From Acidovorax sp. (GTDB lineage: Bacteria > Pseudomonadota > Gammaproteobacteria > Burkholderiales > Burkholderiaceae_C), in NCBI RefSeq assembly GCF_016783915.1, contig NZ_JADHVT010000018.1, forward strand, positions 1 to 51,897: a DNA stretch of 51,897 nucleotides. Reading direction: 5' to 3'. Below, piece by piece: positions 33,184-41,283 of this stretch (position 1 is its first letter; each line of letters begins with the position of its first letter). The notes below the pieces were generated by a model. It saw nothing but the letters and a program-made list of their open reading frames with translations. It searched no databases and was not told the DNA's origin. A program made the translations under genes and the position numbers.

Positions 33184-33913
33184 CGACGAAGCCCTGGCGC
33201 GCAGCCGCTTGCGCACCCTGCTGTCCGACTGCTCGGACATCCAGCGCTGCACCGTGGCCGAGGCCTCTAACGCCGCCGAGACCATGGCGCTGCTGGGCCC
33301 CACGGGGGGACGTGCGTACGACCTGGTGCTGCTGGACATCCACATGCCCGGCCAGGACGGCCTGGCGCTGGCCCATGCGCTGCAGGCCCTGCCCCAGCCC
33401 CCGGCCGTGGTGTTTGTGACCGCCCATGCAGACCACGCGGTGAGCGCGTTCGAGCTGGATGCCGTGGACTACCTGACCAAACCCGTGCGCCGCGAGCGCC
33501 TGCAGCAGGCCCTGGCCAAGGTGCAGCGCACCAGCCGCTCCGCAGGGCCCAGTGCCGTGCCCAGCCTGCCCGAGGGCGAAACCCTGCTGATCCAGGACCG
33601 GGGCCGCACCGAACGCCTGCCCCTGGCCGAGGTGCTGTACTTCAAGGCCGAGCAGAAGTACGTGACCGTGCGCACCACCACGCGCAGCTACATCATGGAC
33701 GGCTCGCTGAGCGAGCTCGAAGCCAAGTTTGCGCCGCGCTTCCTGCGCATCCACCGCAACGCGCTGGTGGCGCGCCGCGCCGTGCGCGCGCTGGAAAAAC
33801 ACTATGACCCCGAGGAAGGCGAAGGCTGGGCCGTGCGGCTGCAGGGCTCGACCGAACTGCTGGCAGTGTCGCGGCGGCAGGTGGCGGCCGTGCGCGAGGA
33901 GCTGGCTCGCTAG
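33164..33913 (+). CDS. LytTR-family response regulator (AlgR-like)
   Basis: 249 residues. The receiver domain (1-120) has phospho-acceptor Asp58 in LVLLDIHMPGQDG, an acidic pair DDE at 7-9 and the conserved Lys in DYLTKPVRRERL. The LytTR DNA-binding domain (about 140-245) has TERLPLAEVLYFKAEQKYVTV and RFLRIHRNALVARRAV. It binds promoter DNA after phosphorylation by the overlapping kinase gene product. In Pseudomonas hemC follows algR; here it does not. An intrinsic terminator follows directly. Confidence 0.9.
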   Translation: MNILIVDDEALARSRLRTLLSDCSDIQRCTVAEASNAAETMALLGPTGGRAYDLVLLDIHMPGQDGLALAHALQALPQPPAVVFVTAHADHAVSAFELDAVDYLTKPVRRERLQQALAKVQRTSRSAGPSAVPSLPEGETLLIQDRGRTERLPLAEVLYFKAEQKYVTVRTTTRSYIMDGSLSELEAKFAPRFLRIHRNALVARRAVRALEKHYDPEEGEGWAVRLQGSTELLAVSRRQVAAVREELAR

Positions 33914-33919
33914 AAACAG

Positions 33920-33946
33920 GCCCTCGCAGGCCCTTGAGGGCGTTTT
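33920..33946 (+). terminator. Intrinsic terminator after the AlgR-like gene
   Basis: GCCCTC (33920-33925) pairs with GAGGGC (33936-33941), followed by GTTTT. A nested GCCCT / AGGGC alternative exists. It lies 7 bases past the stop codon and overlaps the start of the palindromic element there. Confidence 0.6.
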
Positions 33947-34017
33947 CAAGCAGTTTTTGGTCTTTTTGGCCGCTAGCGCTAGATCGACATGCCTGAACAG
34001 CTATCAATGAGATAGCA
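33943..34017 (+). repeat. Palindromic element copy B, overlapping the arsA stop
   Basis: TTTTCAAGCA, TTTTTGGCC, palindrome CTAGCGCTAG (33972-33981) and hairpin GCTATC (34000-34005) / GATAGC (34011-34016). The minus-strand reading of the last hairpin provides the final residues LLSH and the stop codon of arsA. Confidence 0.8.
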
Positions 34018-35851
34018 GATCTCCTGTGACTGCAGGAGGTACGGCCACCAGCCGCCCCAATGCCTCCACGCCCACAGGCGGCTGTGCCAACCAGGGCAAC
34101 ACGTAGGTACGCTGCGCCAGGCCGTTGGCAATGCGTGCGGCCTGCCGCTGTTCACCCACCAGGCGGGCCTGCAGCAGCGGGTCGCTGGTTCCCGTGGCCG
34201 CCACGCTTTTGTTGATGACCCAGGCCCAGGGCTCAATGTGGGCGCGGCGCAGGTCGTCTTGCAGCGCTGCGGCCTGGCTCACGGGCGTGACCTCGGGCAG
34301 CGTGACGATGACCACATGGGTCATGTCCGCATCCTGCAGGCGCATGAGCGGGGTGATGATGTGTTTGGAGTTTGCGCTGCCTTCGTACTGCTGCGTCATC
34401 TGCCGGTGGTAGGCGCCGGTGGCGTCCATCAGCAGCAGGCTGTGGCCGGTGGGCGCCGTGTCCAGCACCACAAAGGCGCTACGGGCCTCGTTCACCACTC
34501 GGCTGAAGGCGTGGAACACGGCCACCTCTTCGGTGCAGGGCGACTGCAGGTCTTCCAGCAGCAGGGCGCGGCCCGCGTCGTCCAGCGCCTTGCCGCGCGT
34601 GGCCATGATCTTGTCGATGTAGGCCTGGGTTTCGGCGTGCGGATCAATGCGCCCCACCTTCAGCCCCTGCAGGCTGCCGCCCAACTGGCTTTGCACATGG
34701 GCTGCCGGGTCGGTGGTGGTGAGGTGCACGCTGTGCCCGCGCTGCACCAGGCCCACGGCCAGCGCGGCGGCAATGGTCGTCTTGCCCACGCCGCCTTTGC
34801 CCATCACCATGATGAGGCCATGCCCTTTGGCGGCCAAAGCGTCGGCCATAACCGACAGCGGCTCGGCCTGCAGCGAAACACCCGCAACAGCGGCGGGTGC
34901 ACCCAACGGCACATCGCCCCCACTCAGCAGGCCCCGCAGCGCCGCCAGGCCCACGGTGTCAAAAGCACGCAGCGGCACCTCGTCGCGCGGCAGCTGGGCC
35001 AGCGCATCGGGCATCTGGTCCATGGCTTGACGGCCCAGTGCCTCGATGGCGTCGGCCACGGCGTCTTGCCCCGGCCGACTGGCATGGAACACGCCGTTGA
35101 TCGCCAGGCGCTGGTTGGCCAGACCCAGGGCACGCAGTTCCAGCGCGGTGCGGGCGGCCTCTTGCATGGGGCGGGGGTCGGGGCGGGTGACCAGCACCAC
35201 GGTGGTCAGGGCCGGGTCGCTCAGCGCGGCCAAGGCGGCGTTGAAGCGCGCCTCCTGCATCTTCAGGCCCGAATGCGGGCCCAGGCACGAGGCGCCTCGG
35301 TCGTTGCCCGCGAGGAACCCGGTCCAGGCCTTGGGCAGGCTCAGCAGACGCAGCGTGTGGCCGGTGGGCGCCGTGTCGAACACCACGTGGTCGAACACAT
35401 GGCCGATGTCACTGCCCTCGCTGGCCAGCAGCGCGGCAAATTCGTCGAACGCAGCGATCTCGGTGGTGCAGGCGCCCGAGAGTTGCTCGCGCACTGTCGC
35501 GCGCTCGTCGCTGGTGGCCGTGGCTTCCAGCTGCGCCAGCACCCGCTGGCGGTAGGCCTCGGCGGCGGTATCGGGGTCGATGTTGAGCATGTGCAGCCCC
35601 GGCACCCCTGGCACGGCCACGGGCCGGTTGGACAGCGGGACGCCGAGCATTTCATCGAGGTTGGAGGCCGCATCGGTGCTGACCAGCAACACCTGCCGGC
35701 CCGCATCCGCCAGGGCAATGGCCGCCGCAGTGGACAACGACGTCTTGCCCACCCCGCCCTTGCCGGTGAAGAACAGGAAACGCGTGGGCTGGGCCAGCAG
35801 GCCCAGACGAACCACGGCGGAATGGGGCGGGGCAGGTGCAGCAATGTTCAT
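34004..35851 (-). CDS. arsA: Two-domain ArsA-type ATPase
   Basis: 615 residues: two homologous halves (about 20-290 and 330-600), each with a P-loop GKGGVGKT and a DTAPTGH motif, as in plasmid ArsA. Cysteines that match the metalloid site of ArsA are present: GACTTEIAAFDEF in the first half, GASCLGPHSGLK, and SPCTEEVAVFHAF in the second half. It should therefore be able to sense arsenite or antimonite. No arsB, arsC, arsD, arsR or acr3 is in the window, which is unusual for an ArsA. The start is uncertain: an ATG six codons upstream gives MCHADC. The C-terminal residues and stop lie in a palindromic element. It is expected to act in the cytosol, docking to a membrane pump encoded elsewhere. 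Confidence 0.82.
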   Translation of the reverse strand: MNIAAPAPPHSAVVRLGLLAQPTRFLFFTGKGGVGKTSLSTAAAIALADAGRQVLLVSTDAASNLDEMLGVPLSNRPVAVPGVPGLHMLNIDPDTAAEAYRQRVLAQLEATATSDERATVREQLSGACTTEIAAFDEFAALLASEGSDIGHVFDHVVFDTAPTGHTLRLLSLPKAWTGFLAGNDRGASCLGPHSGLKMQEARFNAALAALSDPALTTVVLVTRPDPRPMQEAARTALELRALGLANQRLAINGVFHASRPGQDAVADAIEALGRQAMDQMPDALAQLPRDEVPLRAFDTVGLAALRGLLSGGDVPLGAPAAVAGVSLQAEPLSVMADALAAKGHGLIMVMGKGGVGKTTIAAALAVGLVQRGHSVHLTTTDPAAHVQSQLGGSLQGLKVGRIDPHAETQAYIDKIMATRGKALDDAGRALLLEDLQSPCTEEVAVFHAFSRVVNEARSAFVVLDTAPTGHSLLLMDATGAYHRQMTQQYEGSANSKHIITPLMRLQDADMTHVVIVTLPEVTPVSQAAALQDDLRRAHIEPWAWVINKSVAATGTSDPLLQARLVGEQRQAARIANGLAQRTYVLPWLAQPPVGVEALGRLVAVPPAVTGDLLSH

Positions 35852-35989
35852 GCAATCAGCATGGCACATGCACCCACCTTTTGTCTGGTGGCCATCACAC
35901 CGAGGGCTCCCACACCCACCAGCCCATTGACCTGCATCAAGAACCAGGATGGTACGGAGCGGCACAGCAGGCACCACCCCGCTGGCAAG

Positions 35990-37033
35990 TCATTCCTTGA
36001 TATTCGCCGCCTTCACGATCGCGGCGTAACGAGCGCTTTCGGCCTGCACAAACCGCGCAAACTCGGCCGCGCTGCCCTTGCCCGCCACGGCCCCGCCGTC
36101 GGCCAGCTTGGCACGCACGTCGTCCAGGCGCAGCACTTCGCCCAGCTCGCGGTTCAGGCGTTCCACCACGGCAGGGGGCGTCTGCGCGGGGGCAAACAGG
36201 CCCGTCCACGAGACCATCTCAAACCCTTTGAAGCCTGCGGTTTCGGCCACGGTCGGCACGTCGGGCAGCGAAGGCAGGCGCTGGCCGTCCGTCAGGGCAA
36301 TGGCCTTGAGCTTCTTGCTGTGGATGTGCGGCGCTGCCGTCACGCTGATGAGCACGGCCAGGTCCACCTGGTTGCCGATCACATCGGTCACGATCTGGGC
36401 GCCGCCCCGGTACGGCACATGCACCATGAAGGTCTTGCTCTGGCCCTTGACGCGCTCCATGGCCAGGTGCAGCACCGTGCCCACGCCCGACGTGGCATAG
36501 CTCAGCTGCCCCGGCTTTTCGCGCGCCAGGCGGATCACGTCGGCCAGGTTGTTGGCAGGCAGGCCGGGGCGCGCCACGATCACCATGGGGGCCGTGGTCA
36601 CCAAGCCCACCGGGGCCAGGTCCTTGAGGGTGTCGTAGCGCACCGCCACCGGGTTCACCAGCCGCGCAATGGCGACAGGACTGTCGGCCCCCAGGACGAA
36701 GGTGTAGCCGTCCGGCGCGGCCTTGACGGCCTTCTCCATGCCGATCACGCCCCCAGCCCCCGCCACGTTCTCAATCACCACGCTCTGCTTGAGGCGCTCA
36801 CCCAGCTTCTGGGCAATCAGCCGCGCCGTCACATCCACATTGCCCCCAGCGCTGAACGGCACGATGAGCGTGATGGGCTTGGCGGCAGGCCAGGCGGGCT
36901 GCGCCTGCACGGCCACGCCGCAGCCGCCCGCCAGCAAGGCTGCGGCGAGGTGCACCGTTAGGCGCCGGGTGCGGGAAGGCACGGCAGATTGCGACGAAGA
37001 CAGTGCCGATAGGCGCGACAAACGGGAAGACAT
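35990..37033 (-). CDS. Bug-type (TctC) periplasmic solute receptor
   Basis: 347 residues. The signal sequence is long, with a hydrophobic core LAAALLAGGCGVAVQAQ. The family motifs KPITLIVPFSAGGNVDVTAR, VVIENVAGAGGVIGMEKAVKA, HVPYRGGAQIVTDVIGNQV and LPDVPTVAETAGFKGFE are present. The ATG has AAGGAG 7 bases before it; the preceding TTG codon is not needed. It lies 12 bases after the adenosine deaminase-like gene, so the two form an operon. This suggests that the ligand is a nucleoside or purine-like compound, although this receptor family usually binds carboxylates. Confidence 0.87.
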   Translation of the reverse strand: MSSRLSRLSALSSSQSAVPSRTRRLTVHLAAALLAGGCGVAVQAQPAWPAAKPITLIVPFSAGGNVDVTARLIAQKLGERLKQSVVIENVAGAGGVIGMEKAVKAAPDGYTFVLGADSPVAIARLVNPVAVRYDTLKDLAPVGLVTTAPMVIVARPGLPANNLADVIRLAREKPGQLSYATSGVGTVLHLAMERVKGQSKTFMVHVPYRGGAQIVTDVIGNQVDLAVLISVTAAPHIHSKKLKAIALTDGQRLPSLPDVPTVAETAGFKGFEMVSWTGLFAPAQTPPAVVERLNRELGEVLRLDDVRAKLADGGAVAGKGSAAEFARFVQAESARYAAIVKAANIKE

Positions 37034-37045
37034 CAAGAAACTCCT

Positions 37046-38131
37046 TCAGAGCGGTGCGGCAGAAAAAGCAGAGGTCTGCGCCAGTTGCTGGTCAAACGCG
37101 GCCAACCACTGCGCATGCCATGCACGGCGCGTGCCATCGTCGATCCAGGCGGCATCCAGGCCGTTGACCAGAAAGCTGCGCAGGTCGGCCGCGCCAAAAC
37201 CAAAGTCGCGCACCATCATGGCCCAGGCCTGTGTGGGGTTCACGTGGTGCAGCGTCGGGTCATCGGTGTTGGGGTGGATGCGCAGGCCCGCTGCTGGCAT
37301 GTGGCGAATGGGGTGGTCCAGCGCCCAGCGCTCGGGGGCCAGGGTGCGCAGGTAATACGAGTTGGTGGGCACCACGGTAAAGACGATGCCCCGGTCTGCG
37401 CATTCGCGCACCAGGGCCGGGTTGTCGAGCACCGTGTAGCCGTGGTCGATGCGGTCCACCTGCAACACATCGATGGCCGTACGCACGTTGTTCCAGGGCA
37501 TGCCGAACTCGCCGGCATGGGCTGTGGTCTTGAGCCCGCCCCGGCGCGCCAGTGCATAGGCTGGCGCAAACCACTCGGGCGGGTGGTCTACCTCGCGGTA
37601 ATCAATGCCAATGCCAATCACCTCTTCGCGCCGGTGGGCCAGCACCCATTCGACCATCTCGGTGGCGGCTGCGGGCGGGGCCTCGCGGTCAATCGCTGCA
37701 ATCAAACGGCCGGTGATGCCGAAATCGGCTTCGGCATCGGCAATGGCGCGCAAGATGCCGCCCAGCGCCTGCGGGTAGGCCAGGCCCGACTGCTGGGCGG
37801 TGCCCGTGGGGTTCCAGAAGAACTCGGCATAGCGCACCTGGTGCGCAGCGGCATCCTGCAGGTATTCGTAGGTCAGGCGGTGCAGGTCGTCGGGGGTGCG
37901 GATCAGTTCAGCGTCCAGCGCACGCAGCACCCGCAGCACGCCGACGGGCTTTTCGCCCCGGGTGTAGAAGGCCTCGATCTCGGCATCGCTGATGGCCGCG
38001 CCCGCCCGGCGCACCAGGTGGGTGAACGTATCGCGCCGCACGGTGCCCAGCAAATGGCAGTGCAGCTCGACCTTGGGCAGGGCGTGGAGAAAGGTGTACA
38101 GCGGGTCTGCGGGCGCGGCGAAGGTGGGCAT
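37046..38131 (-). CDS. Adenosine deaminase family amidohydrolase
   Basis: 361 residues, typical length. Metal and catalytic motifs of the family are present: KVELHCHLLGT (two zinc-binding His), TTAHAGE (zinc His and the catalytic Glu), RIDHGY, and NTDDP (the Asp that completes the site). The enzyme deaminates adenosine, adenine or a related purine or aminodeoxy compound in the cytoplasm; exact substrate unknown. The canonical LHVHLDG start is changed to LHCHLLG, which may mean a different substrate. It is co-transcribed with a Bug receptor and divergent from a LysR regulator that probably controls both. Confidence 0.82.
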   Translation of the reverse strand: MPTFAAPADPLYTFLHALPKVELHCHLLGTVRRDTFTHLVRRAGAAISDAEIEAFYTRGEKPVGVLRVLRALDAELIRTPDDLHRLTYEYLQDAAAHQVRYAEFFWNPTGTAQQSGLAYPQALGGILRAIADAEADFGITGRLIAAIDREAPPAAATEMVEWVLAHRREEVIGIGIDYREVDHPPEWFAPAYALARRGGLKTTAHAGEFGMPWNNVRTAIDVLQVDRIDHGYTVLDNPALVRECADRGIVFTVVPTNSYYLRTLAPERWALDHPIRHMPAAGLRIHPNTDDPTLHHVNPTQAWAMMVRDFGFGAADLRSFLVNGLDAAWIDDGTRRAWHAQWLAAFDQQLAQTSAFSAAPL

Positions 38132-38168
38132 GGCCGCATGCTATGCAGCGCGGGGTGATAACGGAAGT

Positions 38169-38197
38169 GATATAATTTGATGGCGCAATAAAAGCAA
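38169..38197 (-). promoter_or_regulatory. Possible promoter of the deaminase/Bug operon
   Basis: On the minus strand TTGCTT (38192-38197) lies 17 bases before TATATC (38169-38174). Each is a partial match to the sigma-70 boxes. The same short AT-rich gap (38132-38200) carries TATAAT on the plus strand (38171-38176), which could serve the LysR gene. An imperfect ATT/AAT dyad between them would suit a LysR-type operator. Confidence 0.35.
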
Positions 38198-38200
38198 TTG

Positions 38201-39142
38201 ATGAGCAAACCCCCTTCAACACCCCCCGCAGCAGAGCCCACACCAGCACACCGCACCCCCACGCTGCGCCAGTTGCGCAGCTTTCAGGCGGTGGCCAGGG
38301 CCATGAGCTTTCGGCAGGCGGCCGAGGCCCTGTCGCTCACGCAGCCCGCGCTGTCGGCCTCCATCCGCGAGCTGGAGACCGTGCTGGGCGCCCCGGTGCT
38401 GGAGCGCAGCACGCACCATGTGCGCCTCACCCCGCAGGGCGCCCTGCTGTTGCCGCAGGTCGAGCGCCTTATCAATGGCTATGAGCAAGGGGTGGATGGG
38501 CTGTTTCGCACGCTGCACGATGGCAAGCGCGTCCTGCGCGTGGCCGCCCTGCCCTCGGCCATGCACCTGCTGGCCGAGCCTCTGCGTCAATGGCTGGCGC
38601 AGCACCCCGATGTGGACCTGCGCCTGTACGACCCGCTCAACGACGATCTGCTGGCCGCGCTGCAGCGCGGTGAAGTGGACCTGGCGCTGGGGGTGGCGCT
38701 GGACTTGCCGCCACAGATTGAAGCCATCGCCGTGGCGCAAGACGACTTGGTGGCGGTGCTGCCCATGGGCCACCGGCTGGCACACCGGGCACGCCTGACC
38801 TGGCAAGACCTGGCGGGCGAGCGGCTGGCACTGTTTGCGCGCGGCAGCACCTACGAGCTGGCCATGGCCACCTTGCGCCAGCACGGGGCCGACCTGGCAC
38901 GTGCCGACCAGCTGCTATACAGCGAGTCGCTCTACAGCCTGGTGCGTTGCGGGCTGGCGGTGGGGGTGATCTCGCGGCTGTACACCCACAGCCTGCACGA
39001 AGACGCCGTGAAGGTGTGCCCGCTGCAAGCCCCGGTGATCTCGCGCAAGGTGGCGCTCATGGTGCACGCCGCCAAGGAGACCCGGCCCCCGCTGGTGCAG
39101 GACTGCCTGGCGTTTCTGACCCAGGCACTGCGCACAGGCTGA
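38201..39142 (+). CDS. LysR-family transcriptional regulator
   Basis: 313 residues from the ATG; the preceding TTG in frame is less likely. The N-terminal helix-turn-helix (about 20-80) has LRSFQAVARAMSFRQAAEALSLTQPALSASIRELETVLGAPVLERS. The effector domain (about 105-310) has the two-lobed LysR substrate-binding fold. It is transcribed away from the adenosine deaminase-like / Bug receptor operon across a 69-base gap, the classic layout for a regulator of that operon responding to its substrate. Confidence 0.9.
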   Translation: MSKPPSTPPAAEPTPAHRTPTLRQLRSFQAVARAMSFRQAAEALSLTQPALSASIRELETVLGAPVLERSTHHVRLTPQGALLLPQVERLINGYEQGVDGLFRTLHDGKRVLRVAALPSAMHLLAEPLRQWLAQHPDVDLRLYDPLNDDLLAALQRGEVDLALGVALDLPPQIEAIAVAQDDLVAVLPMGHRLAHRARLTWQDLAGERLALFARGSTYELAMATLRQHGADLARADQLLYSESLYSLVRCGLAVGVISRLYTHSLHEDAVKVCPLQAPVISRKVALMVHAAKETRPPLVQDCLAFLTQALRTG

Positions 39143-39173
39143 GCCTTCGGCCCGCCCAACCCGTTCAACAGCC

Positions 39174-40001
39174 TCAGTGGCTGTGCGCTGCCCCACTCAC
39201 CATCGTGACCACCACCATGCCCGCAATCAGCCATGCAATCTGCGCAAAGGTTTCTCGCGCCGTCAGGCGCTTTTGCAACTGGGGAATCAAGTCGGCCAGC
39301 GCCACGTACACAAAACTGCTCGAGGCCACGGCCAGGAAGTACGGCAGAAAGTCTTGCAGCTGACCCACCAGGAAGTAGCCCACCACCCCACCCAGCGCCG
39401 TCACGGCACCTGCCAACGACACTTTGACCAGCGCCATGCGGCGGTTGGGGCTGGTCTGGCGCAGCACCACCAGGTCGCCCATGTGGTGCGGCACCTCGTG
39501 CGCCAGCACCGACACGGCAGCGATCACGCCCAGGCGGATATCGGCCATGAAGGCCGAGGCGATCAGGATGCCGTCGCCAAAACAATGCACGCTGTCGCCC
39601 GTCAGCACCGCCCAGCCGCCCGCACGCGGGCCGTGGTGGTGGTGCGCATGGCCGTGGTCATGGGCGTGATCGTGATGGGCATGGCCGTGTGCGGCGGGCT
39701 CTGCATGGCTGTGCTCATGTCCGTGGTGCCACAGCTCAGCCTTGTCCAGCAAAAAGAAAAACACCACACCCACCAACAGGGTTGCAAACAGGTCGTGGGC
39801 GCCCGCCTGGCTCTCGAACGCCTCGGGCAGCAGGTGCATGAAGGCCGTGGCCAGCAAGGCGCCCGCCGCCAGGCTGAGCAGATGCTGCGGGCCCACACTG
39901 TCGGCCCGGCCACCCAGGCCCAGCCGCATGAGCAAGGCGGCCAGCCACACACTGCCGATACCAGCGGCCAGCGTGGCCAGGATGATTGCTACCAAAGTCA
40001 T
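39174..40001 (-). CDS. ZIP-family metal transporter with His-rich loop
   Basis: 275 residues, about eight membrane helices. A cytoplasmic loop at about 91-125 is extremely rich in His (HHGHEHSHAEPAAHGHAHHDHAHDHGHAHHHH taken as a run of His-x pairs), a zinc buffer or sensor. The transport-site motifs are DSVHCFGDGI and AHEVPHHMGDL in helices 4 and 5. The protein should import zinc, iron or manganese into the cytosol. The first five codons, including the ATG, lie in a palindromic element, so the true start deserves testing. No zinc-uptake regulator site was seen. Confidence 0.85.
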   Translation of the reverse strand: MTLVAIILATLAAGIGSVWLAALLMRLGLGGRADSVGPQHLLSLAAGALLATAFMHLLPEAFESQAGAHDLFATLLVGVVFFFLLDKAELWHHGHEHSHAEPAAHGHAHHDHAHDHGHAHHHHGPRAGGWAVLTGDSVHCFGDGILIASAFMADIRLGVIAAVSVLAHEVPHHMGDLVVLRQTSPNRRMALVKVSLAGAVTALGGVVGYFLVGQLQDFLPYFLAVASSSFVYVALADLIPQLQKRLTARETFAQIAWLIAGMVVVTMVSGAAHSH

Positions 40002-40034
40002 AGCTTTTTGCGCTTTATCTGTAAGCCAAAGAAC
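39987..40034 (+). repeat. Palindromic element copy H, at the ZIP gene start
   Basis: GCTAC-N8-ATAGC (39988-40004), then TTTTTGCGCTTTATCTGTAAGCC. It aligns with the copy at 49485, which has GCTAC-N8-TAGC followed by AGCGCTTAC and GTAAGCGCT. The ATG of the ZIP gene (39999-40001) lies in the first hairpin. Confidence 0.7.
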
Positions 40035-40066
40035 CTGTTCAAGCTCTGCACGCCCGATGCAAGATG

Positions 40067-40094
40067 AAAAAAGCCGCCCCGGGTATGGGGCGGC
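40067..40094 (-). terminator. Intrinsic terminator of the dienelactone hydrolase gene
   Basis: A perfect 8-bp stem, GCCGCCCC (40073-40080) with GGGGCGGC (40087-40094), is followed on the minus strand by a run of six T. It lies 33 bases past the hydrolase stop. Confidence 0.85.
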
Positions 40095-40127
40095 TGCGGG
40101 TGGCCTGGTGGGCCGGGGGTTTGTGAA

Positions 40128-41024
40128 TCAAACCACACCGTGCGTCTTGAACCAGGCCAGCGCACGCTTCCAGCCGTCTTCGGCCGCATCCTTGCGGTAG
40201 CTGGCGCGGTAGTCGGCATGGAAGGCATGCGGTGCATCGGGGTACACCACAAATTCCGACGCCTTGGCCTGTGGCGAGCCACTGGACAAGGCCGCTTTCA
40301 TCTTATCAACCGTGTCAAGGGGGATGCCGGTGTCTTTTTCGCCATACAGGCCCAGCACTGGCGCCTTGAGGATGGGCGCCAGGTCCACGGGGTGCTTGGG
40401 GGTGAGCTCGCTCGCCTGCCCCACCAGCCGCCCGTACCATGCCACGCCGGCCTTGACAGGGCCGTGTGCGGCATACAGCCAGGTGATGCGGCCACCCCAG
40501 CAAAAGCCGGTGATCCCCACCCGGGCGCCATCGCCCCCGTTGGCTGCGGCCCATGCCACAGCGCCGTCCAGGTCGGCCATCACCTGGGCATCGGGCACCT
40601 TGGACACCACTTCAGCCATCAGCTTGGCAATGTCGGTATAGGTGGTGGCGTCGCCCTGGCGCGCGTACAGCTGTGGGGCAATGGCCAGGTAGCCCGCCTT
40701 GGCAAAGCGACGGCAGGTGTCGGCGATGTACTCGTGCACGCCAAAAATTTCCTGGATCACCAGCACCACGGGCAGGCCGGTCTTGCCCGCCGGTGCCGCG
40801 CGGTAGGCAGGCACCTTGAAACCATTGACCGTGAAGCTCACTTCCCCCACCGTAAGACCGTCTGCCGGCGTGGCAATGGCTGTCTGCGCCATGATGGGGG
40901 TGGCCGCCGCCGCATAACCCAGGCCCAACGCTGCCTGCAGCGCAGTGCGGCGCGTAGCGCCCGCTTCAGTGGTGCGGCCGGGCAACAGCGCCTGAGCGTC
41001 GGTATGGAGGTCGTCATTGAACAT
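40128..41024 (-). CDS. Exported dienelactone hydrolase family protein
   Basis: 298 residues. An N-terminal TRRTALQAALGLGYAAAATPIMAQ segment resembles a Tat signal, so export is likely although the twin-arginine motif is imperfect. The alpha/beta hydrolase domain has the nucleophile Cys in GFCWGG, Asp in GEKDTGIP and His in DAPHAFHAD, the Cys-Asp-His triad of the family. It hydrolyses lactone or ester bonds; substrate unknown. GGAG lies 9 bases before the ATG. It is a single-gene unit closed by a strong terminator. Confidence 0.85.
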   Translation of the reverse strand: MFNDDLHTDAQALLPGRTTEAGATRRTALQAALGLGYAAAATPIMAQTAIATPADGLTVGEVSFTVNGFKVPAYRAAPAGKTGLPVVLVIQEIFGVHEYIADTCRRFAKAGYLAIAPQLYARQGDATTYTDIAKLMAEVVSKVPDAQVMADLDGAVAWAAANGGDGARVGITGFCWGGRITWLYAAHGPVKAGVAWYGRLVGQASELTPKHPVDLAPILKAPVLGLYGEKDTGIPLDTVDKMKAALSSGSPQAKASEFVVYPDAPHAFHADYRASYRKDAAEDGWKRALAWFKTHGVV

Positions 41025-41283
41025 CGGTTTTCTCCAAAAAAAGGGGGGATAGGCCACGGGGTGGATAGTGCCAGACCTGGAGTCTATGGGGTTTGCACGG
41101 CATCCGCATTCTCGGATACCGGAAAACGGGGAGCACTGCTAGACTTTCTGTGAGCACCGTCGCTATGGGCCAAGCCGCTGGCCTGCCACCGAGCACACGT
41201 CTGCTTGCCTGCCTCTTTTAACTTTTTTCTTTCAACCACCCGCCCGACCACATCCCGCAGACTACCCGCACCGACCCGAGCGC

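Noticed and set aside
34238-36961. 907-residue frame on the plus strand
   Set aside because: Lies antisense to arsA and a Bug receptor, with biased composition and no domain.
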